DNA of 64,000 bases from Stenogyne calaminthoides. Taxonomy: Eukaryota > Streptophyta > Magnoliopsida > Lamiales > Lamiaceae. Position numbers and translations under genes: made by a program. The notes under the pieces are model-generated. The model was not told where the DNA came from and ran no database searches. It saw only the letters and a list, made by a program, of their open reading frames with translations. Shown here piece after piece: positions 25,601 to 37,916 of the stretch. The stretch covers positions 19,176,622 to 19,240,621 of the forward strand of contig JBBCBC010000001.1 of assembly GCA_037126765.1 (NCBI GenBank), in the 5' to 3' direction. Every line of letters starts with the position of its first letter. Position 1 is the stretch's first letter.

Positions 25601-26002
25601 AGGGGACCGCTAATTTAATCTTCCGTGATCTCGCATCACTAAATTAACTACAATGTAACACGTCTTATTTATTGAAACGGTTATCAAAGAAAAATATATG
25701 TAACATTCGATAATATTTAAAGCATCAGTGATAAACAATTTATTTCAGTGAATAAGTCCGAAATTCAGTTTTGATTATACAAAGTAAAAGCATACTTTCC
25801 AGTATAATCCCAACAGTCTGACCTGACCTATACATATTGAGTTCCCCTTCAATATGTGACCTATCTCATACATCAGATGTCTATACATTTCAGCTGGTCA
25901 TCCTATCCTGATTCTAAATCATCAGTCGGCTAACAGGTCTGACTGGTCCTATTACAATCTGTTTTGGAACATCCATCAAAACTTAATACAAATTTCCCAA
26001 CA
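22699..26002 (-). mobile_element. Probable solo LTR (Sirevirus-like), itself split
   Basis: It divides the left foldback arm and runs TGGAGAGG... to ...TTCCCAACA. Without the nested family A solo LTR it is about 1.46 kb. It carries ATAGTGGTTCGGACAACC and a CCTACGTCCACTCT stretch (about 23095-23130), a layout also seen in the LTRs of element D. CTTCTGA-rich direct repeats fill 23750-23970. The flanks AATTA and AATCC do not match, so the left edge is uncertain. Confidence 0.5.
23975..25815 (-). mobile_element. Solo LTR of Copia family A, minus orientation
   Basis: It is the reverse complement of the 30608-32546 LTR over its whole length, starting TGTTGGGGAATAAG and ending ATAATCCCAACA. GTCTG flanks it on both sides (23970-23974 and 25816-25820). 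With no internal region it is a clean solo LTR. Confidence 0.9.
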
Positions 26003-26285
26003 AATCCTATACCCTAAAATCTAAATCATGAACCCTAAACCATGACCAATTCGGGCCGGGTGAACCATGAACCACTCGGGCAGAGTGAACCATGAACCAC
26101 TCGGGTCGAGCTTGGATCCGTAATTTGATTTACTTAATTACATAATTTAAATTAAATTTTGGAAAAAATATCGCTTTGCACTAAATAAATAATTTAAATT
26201 AAATTACGAATCCAAACCCGATCCTAGTGGTTCATGGTTCACTCTGTCCGAGTGGTTCATGGTTCACCCCGCCCGAATGGGTCAT

Positions 26286-26290
26286 GGTTT
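26286..26290. repeat. Target-site duplication GGTTT of Copia B (left)
   Basis: GGTTT precedes the 5' LTR of Copia B and is repeated at 44721-44725 directly after its 3' LTR, in the middle of the foldback right arm. Confidence 0.88.
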
Positions 26291-27888
26291 TGTTAGTGTT
26301 AGTGTCCTAGAGACAATCTATTGTAAGGACATAATACTTGATGATATTCAGTTTGATTTAATATTATAGTTCACTTAATATTAATGTATGGCAATACACT
26401 TGTTTGAATATTATGTTTGATTGTTTGCATTTATTCATGCAAGTGTTCCCATGAGTCATTCTTTGTCGTTGAGGTTGTGAGAACTCGGATGAAACCAGCA
26501 TGATTCTCAAATAGCCCCGATCAAGGATCATCAAGAATGGGATATTGATGATGCAATGAAGATTGGTGTGCGATCTGCATCATACTCTTAGAGAGTGTAG
26601 TAAGATCTCACTTACTACGAGATACTAGGTATCTCATGATGGATGCACAAATACCTTAGAGGGTATTGGTATACCCATCCGAGAAACCGTTTGATGTATT
26701 TCCACTATATGTGTCAACGGGTGTCTCGGTTAGTGGGAGCAATGCGATAATCCTTTGACTTGAGGTCAATATGCACGACATGTGTGGGATTATGAACTTT
26801 GACCATGACCGACGCTTGCACCCTAACCATGGGTAGATATGGCTTGGATTGGGTTCATCATGAAGTACATGTGCGTGATAGTTGAGCCAAGAATAGGATT
26901 CATTCCTCAAAGTGGATTTAGAGAGAATACTCATCTTCTCATCATAATTGGATCAAAGTCATCGGCCGATGCACGTCAACTTAGACTTTGTGGCTAAGTG
27001 TGACATACATGATCAATTAGTGATTAGAGATAATATGATTAAGTTATTTGAATAGACACTTCATCATGTTCAAGACTTAATCGAGTATTCGCGAATGAAA
27101 GGAGGAAATCGTAATAACCCATGTTTCAGTTACAGGTAGTTGCACATTTCCTCGCAACGTACCTCATATATTGAGAATGTCTGATTTATTGTCTAGGGTT
27201 CAATTAAGACCGTTAGTTTGACTAATCGCTCGATATATGAGGGCCAATGGGTCACACAACAAGTAATGGTTGTTTACTAATTATAGTTGGTTGATTAAAT
27301 GTTAAATTAGATTTAATATTTAATTTATGGAGAAGTAATTAATAATAGATTAATTTAGAATTAATTATTATTAATGTTTAATTAAATTGGATTTAATTAA
27401 ATAAGAATTCCTAATAATAATATTTGGAATATTATTGTAGGATTTAATATATATGGAAATAAATCGTAGAGATTTGTCATATATGGAATTTAAATCCGTA
27501 GAGATTTATATGTGGGAAATAAATCTGAGAGATTTATTTTATTAGGGATTTTTCCTAATAAATGTTAGCTTAAGATTTAAGCTGGGCCTCTCCTATATAT
27601 ATGAGCTCTTGGGAATTCATAATACGTGAGTTCATATTTTCTCCATAAAATCTCTAAGTTAGAATTTTTCTAGCAAATTTATCTTGGGGATTCAACGCTG
27701 GTAGATCAGTGCAGATTAGTAAACGACTGTTACGTGGATACCATAGTTGAGGAACCCGTGTACGAATTGCTGTAAGAATTATGTTTACGTTTACTCGTAT
27801 TTAATTATGCAATTAACTGTTCGTTGTTGGTGAACTTGAATTTTCGCTGCGCATGTATTGCGTGTTTACATGTCTCTGAATTCCAACA
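26291..27888 (+). repeat. 5' LTR of Copia B
   Basis: It starts TGTTAGTGTTAGTGTCC and ends ATTCCAACA. It is closely similar to 43124-44720. TATATATATGAGCTC near 27592-27606 is a likely TATA region. Confidence 0.92.
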
Positions 27889-27889
27889 G

Positions 27890-27901
27890 TGGTATCAGAG
27901 C
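27890..27901 (+). other. Primer binding site of Copia B
   Basis: TGGTATCAGAGC, one base after the LTR, is the exact plant initiator tRNA-Met primer site. Confidence 0.92.
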
Positions 27902-30050
27902 TCCAGGCTCTTGATTAATTAATTGCTATTTGTATCATGTTAAAAAGTTTTTTTAATATGATTGGTGCGGTCGAGTTTGAAGTCAACTGCACCATTGAAA
28001 CTGTTGTTTAATGTTCTGGGCATATGAATTGGTATTAATTCATTGTGGGTAGGCTTTATTTGATAAAACCCACCCACTTGTATTCGGTCCACTTCGTCCC
28101 CTCCACTGTTTTCGATTTGGGGGTTTCTGAAACCCTAAATCGCGCCTCCTGGAATTGCAGCGCCGCCCGGCTCACGGCGGAGGCCCACGACGCATCGCTA
28201 GGCGATGGCCGTGCGGACCCATTCGCGATGTGCGGTGGCGGCGCTCCTTATCCACTGCCCTGTTCGTCTCGCTCTGCGATTCGTTTCGCCATTCACCGTT
28301 AAGCCCTCGTCCCGTCTCGATTCGTGATGCCATTGGTGGTTCACAATCCTTGCGGCCATCGCGATGATAAATTACCTCTGGTTTAGCGGTGGTGGTGCTC
28401 GTTCTTCGATTGAAAAGTTTGAAGCGATTCGTCGAATGCTCGAAGCCGAGCGACGACGGCGTTGCACCGGCGCGCCTAGGGCGACGCGGTGAGAACTCTC
28501 ACGCTCAAGGCTCGGTGTCGACGATCCCTCGGTTCTGGACTGCACATCCGATGCGAATCAGGCCGAACAATTCGCGTGATTTTTCTTTTCAGCTCTGCTT
28601 TGTTTCTAATGTTGGACTTGCTCCCCTGTTCTTCGTTTCATGTGCTATCATGTGTTCCAAAATTTGATGATTCGGGTTTTTGATGATGATTGATGAAACT
28701 AGAATTGTTTTGGGTTTGAAAATTTTGGGATTACTGAAACTGTACGGATTTGATCTGTTTGGAAGGGTGATGATGTGGGAGGGCTGTTTTGCTAACTCGT
28801 TTAGAGACGGACACTCCTGTGCAATTTTGGAAATTGCAGCTGAGCCCCGGAAATTAAACAAAATTTTAATTTAATAAATTTTAATTTTTGAAATTAGAAT
28901 TTAAAAGGTTGGACCTATATGGAAATAAAATTGGATTGTATTTTAATGATTAATTGGATTAATCGTAAGATTTTAATAATTTAAAATCGAATTAAAATTA
29001 GATTTTAACGTTCAGTTTAAAAGGAATTATTAAATCCCACTGTTTAACTGTTTTATATTTAATTCGTTAAACGCTTTTACAGTCCTCATTATGACTATTT
29101 GGGTAGGTGGCACCCAATAACTGTCGGACCGTATTTATTGTTTGGGTAGACGACGCCCATACGAGTGTTAGTCCGTGTAAAATCATGTTTGGGTAGGCGG
29201 CGCCCAATAATTGCTCAAATGTGATATAGATTAACATGTTGGATCTCGATTAAGCAATTAATACCCCGCCTTTAAAACGTTCCTCACTAAAATATGTTTT
29301 TTAATTAAATTGAAACGATGTCTTCCATCGAAATTAAAAGTAAACTGGGGATTTCGTTCCAATGGGTATTTAAGACCAAAGTATTTTGCTCGGATCTACA
29401 TTCACCGGGACTTTTATAGGGACACATAATGTCACTGCTTGATGGTTGTAAGCCAACTTAACTTTGTTTCACCAGCCAAAGCAGGGAAACGAATGTTAGG
29501 GGACATCCGATTGAACTAGGTTCAATCAACTAGGAGTTACAGTTTTGCAATTGGTTTGGAGACCTACCAGTTATGTTATTGTGATATTCAGCCAAAGCAG
29601 GGATCATGATAGTAGGAATGTGGATCCTAGTCCATTACAATTTATATTTGATATAAATTCGTACTCTTCCAATGAGGTCGTTGAGTATGTGAAAATAATG
29701 GAGACAAAATAAACACTAAAGAAAGGTCATGTTTATTTTGATTGTTGAATATTGATCATATGAATTATGTGTTTAATTCCCGTTTTATTTTATTTCTCTT
29801 GGTTAGTTGAAATGTATAACTGTTATTGAGATGTGTTTTGGAAACAAATAAATTGGCTAGGCCAAATTTTCTGGACTAGCACCTAAATGTGTGTTTGGTG
29901 CTAAGGCAAGAAAAAATTGAGTACGTGTTGGACACGCCAATCCCTGTTACCCTGTAGCTGGTTTCTTGAGACAACCACGTTTGACTTAGCAGCTCAGAGT
30001 AAGCATCAAAAGGATGCTTCCCAGACGCAGTGTGTGATGTTGCTCGACAT
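27902..30050 (+). other. Leader of Copia B, with a GC/CpG-rich block
   Basis: About 2.1 kb lies between the primer site and recognisable gag. The part at about 28135-28560 is sharply GC- and CpG-rich against AT-rich surroundings and begins with AAACCCTAAATCGCG, resembling the 5' end of a plant gene. It is open in several frames because of base composition. The rest (28860-30050) holds three GTTTGGGTAGGYGRCRCCCA-like short repeats near 29095-29205. No gene product is recognised. Confidence 0.55.
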
Positions 30051-30059
30051 GACTCCCGA

Positions 30060-30602
30060 ATTGCTTAAGGCAACATGAGAGAATGGGTCCCTTCTAAATG
30101 CTCAAGCATCTGAAGGATCTCTTTGATTCTGAATCTCGTTATGAGATTTATGAAGTGATGAGAGATCCGTTCAAATGCCGGTTAGCTGAAGAAGGGAATG
30201 TTTCACCTCATGTGCTTAAGATGATAGGCCTAATTGAGAAACTTGGTAATTTAGGAATTGAGCTAAAAAACCAATGTTTCCATTTATGCTATCCTTCAGT
30301 CACTTCCAGATTCGTATTATAGCTTCTTTGTGGACTACAATATGAACAAGACGGATGCCACCATGCCTGAACTTCACAACATGCTCAAGACTTTTGAGTT
30401 CACTATCACTAAGATGATGTTCAAAAGAAGGAGCGGGTAGACAAGGATGTGTGCCTCTACTATAAGTAGAAGAGGGCATTGGAAGAAGGACTATAAGGTT
30501 CTGGTTGCTAAAAGGAAGACACTGGGTGCTTCTGTCACTAGAACATGTATGTTTGTTATTAAGATAGACATATCCACAAATAGTGCTAATTGTTGGGTAT
30601 TA
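30060..30602 (+). pseudogene. Copia B gag and start of protease
   Basis: The frame at 30098-30322 is gag-like (LKHLKDLFDSESRYEIYEVM; HVLKMIGLIEKLGNLGIEL). SLPDSYYSFFVDYNMNKT follows in another frame near 30295-30350. A damaged zinc knuckle (RRGHWKKDY, first Cys pair altered) lies at about 30465-30495. The protease opens at CWVLDT (30588-30605) and is cut there by Copia A. Confidence 0.8.
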
Positions 30603-30607
30603 GATAC
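30603..30607. repeat. Target-site duplication GATAC of Copia A (left)
   Basis: GATAC precedes Copia A and is repeated at 39859-39863 directly after it. It lies inside the protease codons of Copia B. Confidence 0.92.
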
Positions 30608-32546
30608 TGTTGGGATTATACTGGAAAGTATGCTTTTACTTTGTATAATCAAAACTGAATTTCGGACTTATTTACTGAAATAAATTGTTTATCACTGATG
30701 TTTTAAATATTATCGAATGTTACATATATTTATTGCATAACTGTTCAATAAATAGTACGTGTTACATTGTAGTTAATTTAGTGATACCAGATCACAGAAG
30801 ATTAAATTAACAGTCCCTTGTAACCAAAAGTACACCATTCACGACCTAGATGGAAATGAACAATCCATCGTGAAAGGTTGAAGTGTAAGGCTCAGATTGG
30901 CTTGTCTTGACCAAGAGATTACACTAGTGCATGACTGATGCACTGAATAGGACCTACAGGAGGACAAATTCTTCAGAACTGAACAAGGAAGAATTAGACC
31001 TCAGTGGTTCGTTATTTCTTAATCTTCGTCCCTTAAATAGGATCACGTGTGGTTGGTAACTATTGCTTTGACTTATCATGGGTAGAGAATCAACGAGATT
31101 CAATACTTTTTATCTTGGGCAATATTATTGGTCACATGTGATTGCTAAGATTTAATACGGAGAATCGTGTGCAAGTACGCTTGTTCGATTTGCCCCCTTG
31201 GGAGGTTCATAAGCTTTATCATACCAAATCTTGCAAGTGGAACTAGTTTCCGGTATGGATAATAATGTTGAACTGTTCCTTAACCAAGGACAAAAGATAT
31301 TAATTAATGGAAAGCTATTTCAGTGGCTTGAATTAATTAATGGGCTAGATAATCTTAAACACGGGAAATAATAACCGGGAACCATATTGACTGTAATATG
31401 GGTTAAGATGAATAGTGCAATATTAATTATGTAGTGTGATTAATTAATATTTATGGGCTTGAATAATATTGTGGCTCAATATTGATAATTCAAGATCCAT
31501 TAGAAGGTCCAATCTTAATTCTCCTAAAGGCCCCCCAAGTAGCCCAACATAAAGTCCAATAACTGAAAAAAGTGTTTAAAAATAAAATAAATTCTTGTTT
31601 CTATTTTTCCTAAATTTCGAAAATAGTAAATAAAATGGGATAAAGTTTTTCTTTGAATTTTGTTATGGAATGAAGATATGTATTCTTGGAATACAAGATT
31701 ATCTCATTAAATTCAAGAAATCTCCCACTTGGTTATTTACTATGAAATTTCGAAAATTTTGAATAATTAAGGGAGAGAAAGATTTTCTTGATTTTCTTGA
31801 AAAGATATTATGGAAGATATGTATTCCTGGAATACAAGAATATCTCATAAATTCAAGAAGATCCAAATCTTGGTTTCTTTTTTCTAAAAAAATTGAAATA
31901 TCCCATAACAAGAGGAGTTGGGATTTTTGTGGAATATTTTAATTATGGAGAAAAGAATATATGAGATATATTCAAGATTTCTTGGAGATCAAGAAAAAGA
32001 TTTTCCCATATTATTTTCCCCAAATTTTCGACCACCAGCTCATTATAAATAGGGGATGAATGTTTCATCCTCAAGTGAACACGAAAATTGCTTTTTCGGA
32101 AAAATATCAGCGTCGATAAAATATCAAATATTTTGAAACGTCGACAGATTGTGTATTTTCGAAAAACGTCAATTGTGAGTGTACAATTCCATGTGCTGGA
32201 AAAATTAGTAAATCCACAAAAGTGGTGAACAAAGTTTATTTTTCCTTTTGTTAATTGTTCGCGAGCATATTTCCACCGGATTGTCGAGTAAGGACTAGGG
32301 AATACTTGGGAAGGCTTTTCGTTGTGTTTAATCGACGAGACCATTGCCACTCCAAGAGGTTAGTTCACGTAAACCCGTAGCAATTCCGCATGCGTAGGAT
32401 TTATGTGAACTGTTTATATGCATGATTTGTTGTTGAATTATTATTTGAATTAATATAGGATTAATTCATGCTAGTAATAATTGTTAGAATTAATTTTTTA
32501 TTTAAATATTAATCCCGAATAGATCCGTGTAAATAATTCCCCAACA
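30608..32546 (+). repeat. 5' LTR of Copia A
   Basis: It starts TGTTGGGATTATACTGG and ends CCCCAACA. A TATAAATAGGGG promoter-type sequence lies at about 32044-32055. It matches 37917-39858 throughout. Confidence 0.94.
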
Positions 32547-32548
32547 AT

Positions 32549-32560
32549 TAGTATCAGAGC
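32549..32560 (+). other. Primer binding site of Copia A
   Basis: TAGTATCAGAGC follows the LTR by two bases. It matches the initiator tRNA-Met site TGGTATCAGAGC except for one G-to-A change. Confidence 0.8.
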
Positions 32561-34122
32561 CTCGGTTTCGGGCTCTGAATTTTAAATTATAATTTAATTC
32601 GTTTTCATTAAATTTGATATTGGATAGTAGAATTGCTAGATCTTTTTTGCAGGTATCCAATTATCATGGAATTTAATGTGTTTATTTATGCATGCATATA
32701 AATTGTGGCTTTTAATTCGATTCGCTCGATCATTTTTTACCTAAATGAGAAAATCCACGAGTAGAATTAGGATTTGTTTGATTTGATCAATGTAATAGAC
32801 TAGTCTAGATCTAGGTTTATTTATTTTTTGTAAATAAATTATAACCGGATCGGAAACGGAGGCGGAGACAAAGAATTAAAGGATAGATCCGAATCAACGC
32901 GCGACGTGCATCGCTTGTAACGTGCGTGCCAAGAGGTACGCGCCGACGCGACATTGCCATCTTGGGCACGAACGCCAGCGTCGGCTGATCGGCCGATGCA
33001 CACGGAATGGACGGGCGACGCCAAGACGGGCGCGCGGGGACGTCGGCGTGGGACCATCTTGTAGCGAGGCGGACGGGCGGGCGATGGCAAAGCGTCTTTG
33101 GGGACGCGCGGTCTTCTGCGAGATCCGCGAAGCGAGGCGAGGGTGGCGAAGGCGCATGCGATGCTCGCAGATACGCTGCCGCCGCTGAGGCACGCGCAAA
33201 GGTGCTGCGCAAGGCGTCTTTGAGGTCGCCGAGTCTGATTCGACCAAGGGGCCGGCCGGATGCGGGCGTGCATCCCGGCTGCAAGCTACTTGGCGTGGCA
33301 TTTCGAGATTCGAGTTCTTTTCGAGACGACGAAAGGGGAGAAATTCAAGATTGTTTCTTCAAAAATCAAGCCAAGAAAAATCAAACCATGACAATTGGAT
33401 AATTTGTACCCAATATGTTTATTTTTCCGCTTTGCTTGATTTATTGTTGTGATTTCTTGTGCTTTATTTAATTTGTTTAAATGTGTTTGCATGAGAATTG
33501 CCCAATGAAAAATCTCACCTTCAAAAATTACTAAGTATGTTTAAATAATTAATTGATAATTTTATTCCGGATAATAAAATTGAATTAATTTTGACCTCCA
33601 TGATTTATTTATTTGTGAATTCTTTTGGAGAAATTCCCCCCACGGGACGGTCAAAAGATAGCTTTCACATGAATAAATTCCAGATGGATGATTGTGGATT
33701 ATTACTAGTGGCGACGATGATCCTCCGCACGAGGCTCGTTCAAAGCGAAATAATAATTTTGTATTTAATCATGGTTATTACTTAGGTATAAAATTGATAT
33801 GCATATACTTTCCCGAAGTCCCTGTTAATTTTATATTGGTCAAGTGGGAGCCAACTATTTATCTGGACATTAAAGGTTTGTAACTGTTCTTGTTTATAAC
33901 CTGCTTGAATGTGTTTAAATAATGACCCACCCCACGTGGCTTATTTAAACTGTTTTGAGATGTTGGCTGATGCATGTTCTTATTTTTTTTGAGATTTTAA
34001 TATGAAACATGTGATCGAATTTTGTGATATATTTATGCTTATGCATATTATTATTTATTTCAGTTCAGCATGTCGTAACTTTTTAATCCACTGCTATTAT
34101 ACTTAAAGTCAATAGAATAAGT
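32561..34122 (+). other. Leader of Copia A, with a GC/CpG-rich block
   Basis: The 1.5-kb leader lies before gag. The part at about 32890-33300 is strikingly GC- and CpG-rich, and long frames are open there on both strands only because stops are rare in such DNA. The rest (33400-34120) is AT-rich. No product is recognised. Confidence 0.6.
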
Positions 34123-34770
34123 ATGGAAACTATATTGATTGGAAACGAAAAAATTATAATTGTCCTAACTGCACAAAAGCACAAGTGGATTCTTGACACA
34201 CCAAAATCAGATGGGCCAACTGACGAGTCAAAAATGCGAGACTCGTCAGATCACCTTGCGAGAGATGTCGCCGCTGAAATTGGTGGAGGGCAAACCCGTA
34301 AGGGATTACGTTCTCAAAATTGATGGCCCATCTGAACAAACTTGAAGTTCGATGTACAGATTATAATCTGAGACTCGGATGAATTTGGTACTTCACTCTC
34401 TACCCCAAAAAGTTTAAGCAATTTTGTCTCGCTAGGTGATTTGTTGCAAGCTTTGGTCTCGGCAGATGTTGATAGGGCACCAAACTCAAGCTTTGACTCA
34501 AGTGGTCCGTCTTCATCTTCTAGGCCAAGGGATGGCAAGAAGAAGAAGGTGACCAAAGGCCATAAGCAATCGGGACTCAATCAAGGCCAAGGGCAATGAT
34601 AAAATGACGAATCTTTGGTGGTGTCAAGAAAAATCAAAAGAGGAAGTGCTTAAGCTGCGGTGAAAGAGGACATTGGAGGTTTGCCTGTTCCAACCCCAAA
34701 AGGGCCGGAAAGAAAGGTAACACTCACACACCAATTGTTGAAACTTGTTTAGCAGCGTATACTTCTTATT
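34123..34770 (+). pseudogene. Copia A gag, shortened
   Basis: The ATG at 34123 opens a 66-residue frame ending at 34323. The zinc knuckle KCLSCGERGHWRFAC lies at about 34645-34690 in another frame. The gap between them is too short for a full Copia gag, so an internal loss is likely. Confidence 0.75.
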
Positions 34771-35073
34771 CGTGGGTAGTTGATACGGGATCCACTAATC
34801 AAGTTTGCTTCACGGGTTCAAACTGATCCGACAACTTAGTGGCAGTGAGATCCTCATCACACTGGGCGATGCTACGAGAGTGGCAGCTGAAGCAGTGGGA
34901 GAAGTGCACCTGTCTTTTGAAGACAGAGTTCTAATTTTAAGAGATGTTCTTTATGTTCTCAGTTTTAGAAAGAATTCACTTCCAGTTTCTAAAATTCTGT
35001 TAATGGATACTTAGTTTCTTCTAATAAGAATGACATCATTTCTTGAAATGATGAGTGTATCTGTTACGGGACA
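34771..35073 (+). pseudogene. Copia A protease
   Basis: SWVVDTGSTNQVCFT (about 34776-34820) contains the aspartic protease Asp-Thr-Gly. The rest (GDATRVAAEAVGEVHLSFED, 34860-34925) continues in another frame. It would cut the gag-pol polyprotein. Confidence 0.8.
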
Positions 35074-36015
35074 TTGATGGAAAATCTCTATACAATTAAC
35101 TGTGCACACCACTCACGAAATGCATCCTATAACACATCAACTGTTTCCGATAAAAGAAAAAATGTGAACGAGACACTTCTATGGCATCTAAAATTGGGAC
35201 ATATTAATCCAAAGAGGATCCAAAGGTTGGTAGAAGACGGTTCACTGGAGTCTCTTCAAGTTGAACCAATTCCAACATGCGAATCATGTTTGGAGGGCAA
35301 AATGACCAAGAGGGCATACGAAGCCAAGGGGAATAGAGCCAAAGAAGTGTTAGAAATCGTTCACACAGACGTATGTGGTCCAATGTCTACCAAAGCAAGG
35401 GGAGGTTATGAGTATTTTGTCACTTTTATTGATGACTACTAACGGTACGATTATATTTTCCTTATGAAGCATAAATCTGAGACCTTTGAGAAATTCAAAG
35501 AATTTAAGGCTCAAGAAGAGAATCATAGGGAAAAACGTATCAAGTCTCTACGATCCGATCGTGGAGGCGAGTACCTCAGCGATGAGTTTTTAAACTACTT
35601 ATCTGATGAAGGGATTACATCCCAGCTGACTACACCCGGAACCCCTCAACAAAATGGGGTTGCAGAGCGAAGAAACATAACTCTTTTGGAAATGGTTAGA
35701 TCTATGATGAGTTATGCGGATCTTCCCAAGTCGCTTACGGGGTCATGCCTTGAAAAAAATGCTTATATTCGAACTTGGTGCCATCCAAATCGGTTCCCAA
35801 AACTCCCAAAGAATTGTGGACCCAATGAAACCCGCTTTGAGACATATGAAAATTTGGGGGTGTCCGGTCTACGTGTTGGACAAGGAAGCCGGAAAATTGG
35901 ATCCTCGATCAGAATTAAGGTCATTTGTAGGATACTCCGAGGGAACAAAAGGGTATATGTTCTATGGTCCCGAAGATCAAAAGGTGGTAATAAGCACCCA
36001 CTTTAGATTTTTTTA
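35074..36015 (+). pseudogene. Copia A integrase
   Basis: The frame at 35074-35442 has LWHLKLGHINPKRIQRL and CESCLEGKM (zinc-binding end), then HTDVCGP with the first catalytic Asp. It stops at 35440-35442. The next frame (35464-36006) has SLRSDRGGEYLS and TPGTPQQNGVAERRN with the second Asp and the Glu. So the triad is visible but split by a stop. A shift near 35745 moves the C-terminal part into the frame 35714-36016. Confidence 0.88.
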
Positions 36016-36219
36016 AAGAAGACTATATGAACAAAAAAAGAAGACCTGTGAGATTACCTTAAATGAGCTAAGGGGCTAACCTCGGTACCAATCCGCATAA
36101 GATGACATACCAAACGACACACTTACACAACCGAACCTCGTCAGTAGTGGGAGGGTTGTGAGACAACCCCAGAGATTCACTTATAGGAGAGTCCTCGAAC
36201 TTGATTCCATGACAAGACA

Positions 36220-37010
36220 ATATGGACATATGACAAGGCAATCCAAGACAAGGATGCGATTTCTTGGCAAACAACAATGAAAGTCGAAATGGGTTCTATG
36301 GATCATAACAGAGTATGGGAGCTAGTCGAACCACTTAATGGGGTTAAGCCCATTGGTTGCAAGTGGGTGTACAAGAGAAAAAGAGGACCGGACGGGAAGG
36401 TGGAAACCTTCAAGGCAAGGCTTGTGGGCGAAAGGTTATACTCGTAAAGAAGGGGATCGACTATGAGGAAACTTTTTTTGCCCCAGAAGAATGCTCAAGT
36501 CCATCCGAATTCTCTTGTCGATTCTTTCAAGATCTCAACTTTGAAATCTGGCAAATGGATGTCAAGACAGCTTTCCTTAACGGAAGTCTTGATGAAGAAA
36601 TCTATATGCAACAACCCCAAGGCTTCATTGAAAAAGGCCAAGAACACATAGTTTGTAAGCTAATGAAGTCCATTTACGGACTCAAACAGGCATCCAGAGC
36701 TTGGAACTAATGTTTTGATCATGTTATAAAGTCTTATGGGTTTGATCAAAACGAGTTCGAAAGTTATGTGTACAAAAAGCGTGTCGGAACTGCATTGGTA
36801 TTCTTAATACTATACGTAGATGACATTCTGATCATCGGGAATGATGTAAAGGTGTTATCAGACGTAAGGGCATGACTTTCAAAACAGTTTGATGTGAAGG
36901 ACTTAGGGGAAGCCGTTCACATCCTTGGGATCAAGATCACTCGAGATCGCAAGAAAAGAATGATAGGCTTATCGCAAGCTTCATACATAGACAATGTCTT
37001 GAAATGATTC
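36220..37010 (+). pseudogene. Copia A reverse transcriptase
   Basis: MDVKTAFLNGSLDEEIYMQQ (from 36557) and YGLKQASRAWN are followed by a stop at 36708. LYVDDILIIGND (about 36816-36850) is the catalytic motif. AVHILGIKITRDRKKRMIGL follows near 36910-36970. Further stops lie at 36872-36874 and 37003. Confidence 0.9.
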
Positions 37011-37013
37011 AGC

Positions 37014-37799
37014 ATGCAGGATTCCAAGAAAGGCTTCGTACCTTTTAGACATGGAATCCATCTATCCAAGGAAATGTGCCCTAAGACACAAAAGGAGATA
37101 GATGACATGAAAGGCATTCCATATGCTTTGGTTGTCGGAAGCCTTATGTATGCAATGCTGTGTACGAGACTGGATATCTGCTTTGCCGTTGGCATGGTGG
37201 CAAGATATCAAAGTAACCCAGGGAAAGAACATTGGACGGCAGTTAAAAACATTCTGAAGTATCTGAAAAGAACTCGAGATAGAATGTTAATTTATCAGTC
37301 AGATAGCCTAATCCCCATCGGCTACATGGACTCGGATTTCCAATCAAACTTAGATTCCAGAAAATCTACCTCCAGTAGTGTGTTTTGCATGGGGGGAGGA
37401 GCCATGACCTGGAGAAGCGTTAAGCAGATATGCATCGCAGATTCTACCATGGAAGCCGAATATGTAGCTGCTTGCGAGGCAGCGAAAGAAGCGGTTTGGC
37501 TCAAGAACTTCCTAGCGGACTTGGACGTAGTTCCGAATTTGCCCAGCATAATCACTGTTTATTGTGACAATGCCGGAGCAGTTGCAAATTCAAGGGAACC
37601 AAGAGCCCACAAGGCAAGCAAATACATTGAAAGGAAATACCATCTTATACGAGAAATCGTTAAGAGAGGAGATATAGAGGTGGCAAAGATCACGTCAGAA
37701 GACAACCTAGCAGATCCATTCACAAAGGGTCTGCCTCAGAATACATTCGAGAGACATGTGAAAGGAATGGGTGTCAAGACCGTTGCCAATCTGCTTTGA
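37014..37799 (+). pseudogene. Copia A RT C-terminus and RNase H (open)
   Basis: This is the longest open frame of the element (261 residues to a TGA at 37797-37799). It includes SLMYAMLCTRLDICFAVGM (end of RT), YMDSDFQSNLDSRKSTS with the first RNase H Asp, DSTMEAEYVAACEAAKEAVW with the Glu, and YCDNAGAVANSREP with the next Asp. ERKYHLIREIV and DNLADPFTKGLP close it. It has no start of its own and depends on upstream readthrough that stops prevent. Confidence 0.92.
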
Positions 37800-37905
37800 G
37801 TATAAGTGGGAGAAATTATTAGGTCCGTGTAGGTGACATTAGATGTCACGTATTAAGAACTACACGAGACATGTTGTAGTATACTTAAAAGCAGATTTTG
37901 AGTAT

Positions 37906-37915
37906 AAGTGGGAGA
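37906..37915 (+). other. Polypurine tract of Copia A
   Basis: AAGTGGGAGA precedes the 3' LTR. A near-copy of the same context (GAGTATAAGTGGGAGA) occurs at 37798-37813, about 100 bases upstream, so the tract is duplicated. Confidence 0.88.
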
Positions 37916-37916
37916 T

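Noticed and set aside
28045..28683. Open frames in the leader of Copia B
   Set aside because: Same reason: composition-driven openness within the element leader. Only the resemblance to a gene 5' end is kept, as a finding.
32817..33402. Overlapping frames of 131-155 codons on both strands
   Set aside because: They coincide with a CpG-rich block in the leader of Copia A. Stop codons are rare in such DNA, the products are Arg/Ala/Ser-rich without a domain, and the frames overlap on both strands.
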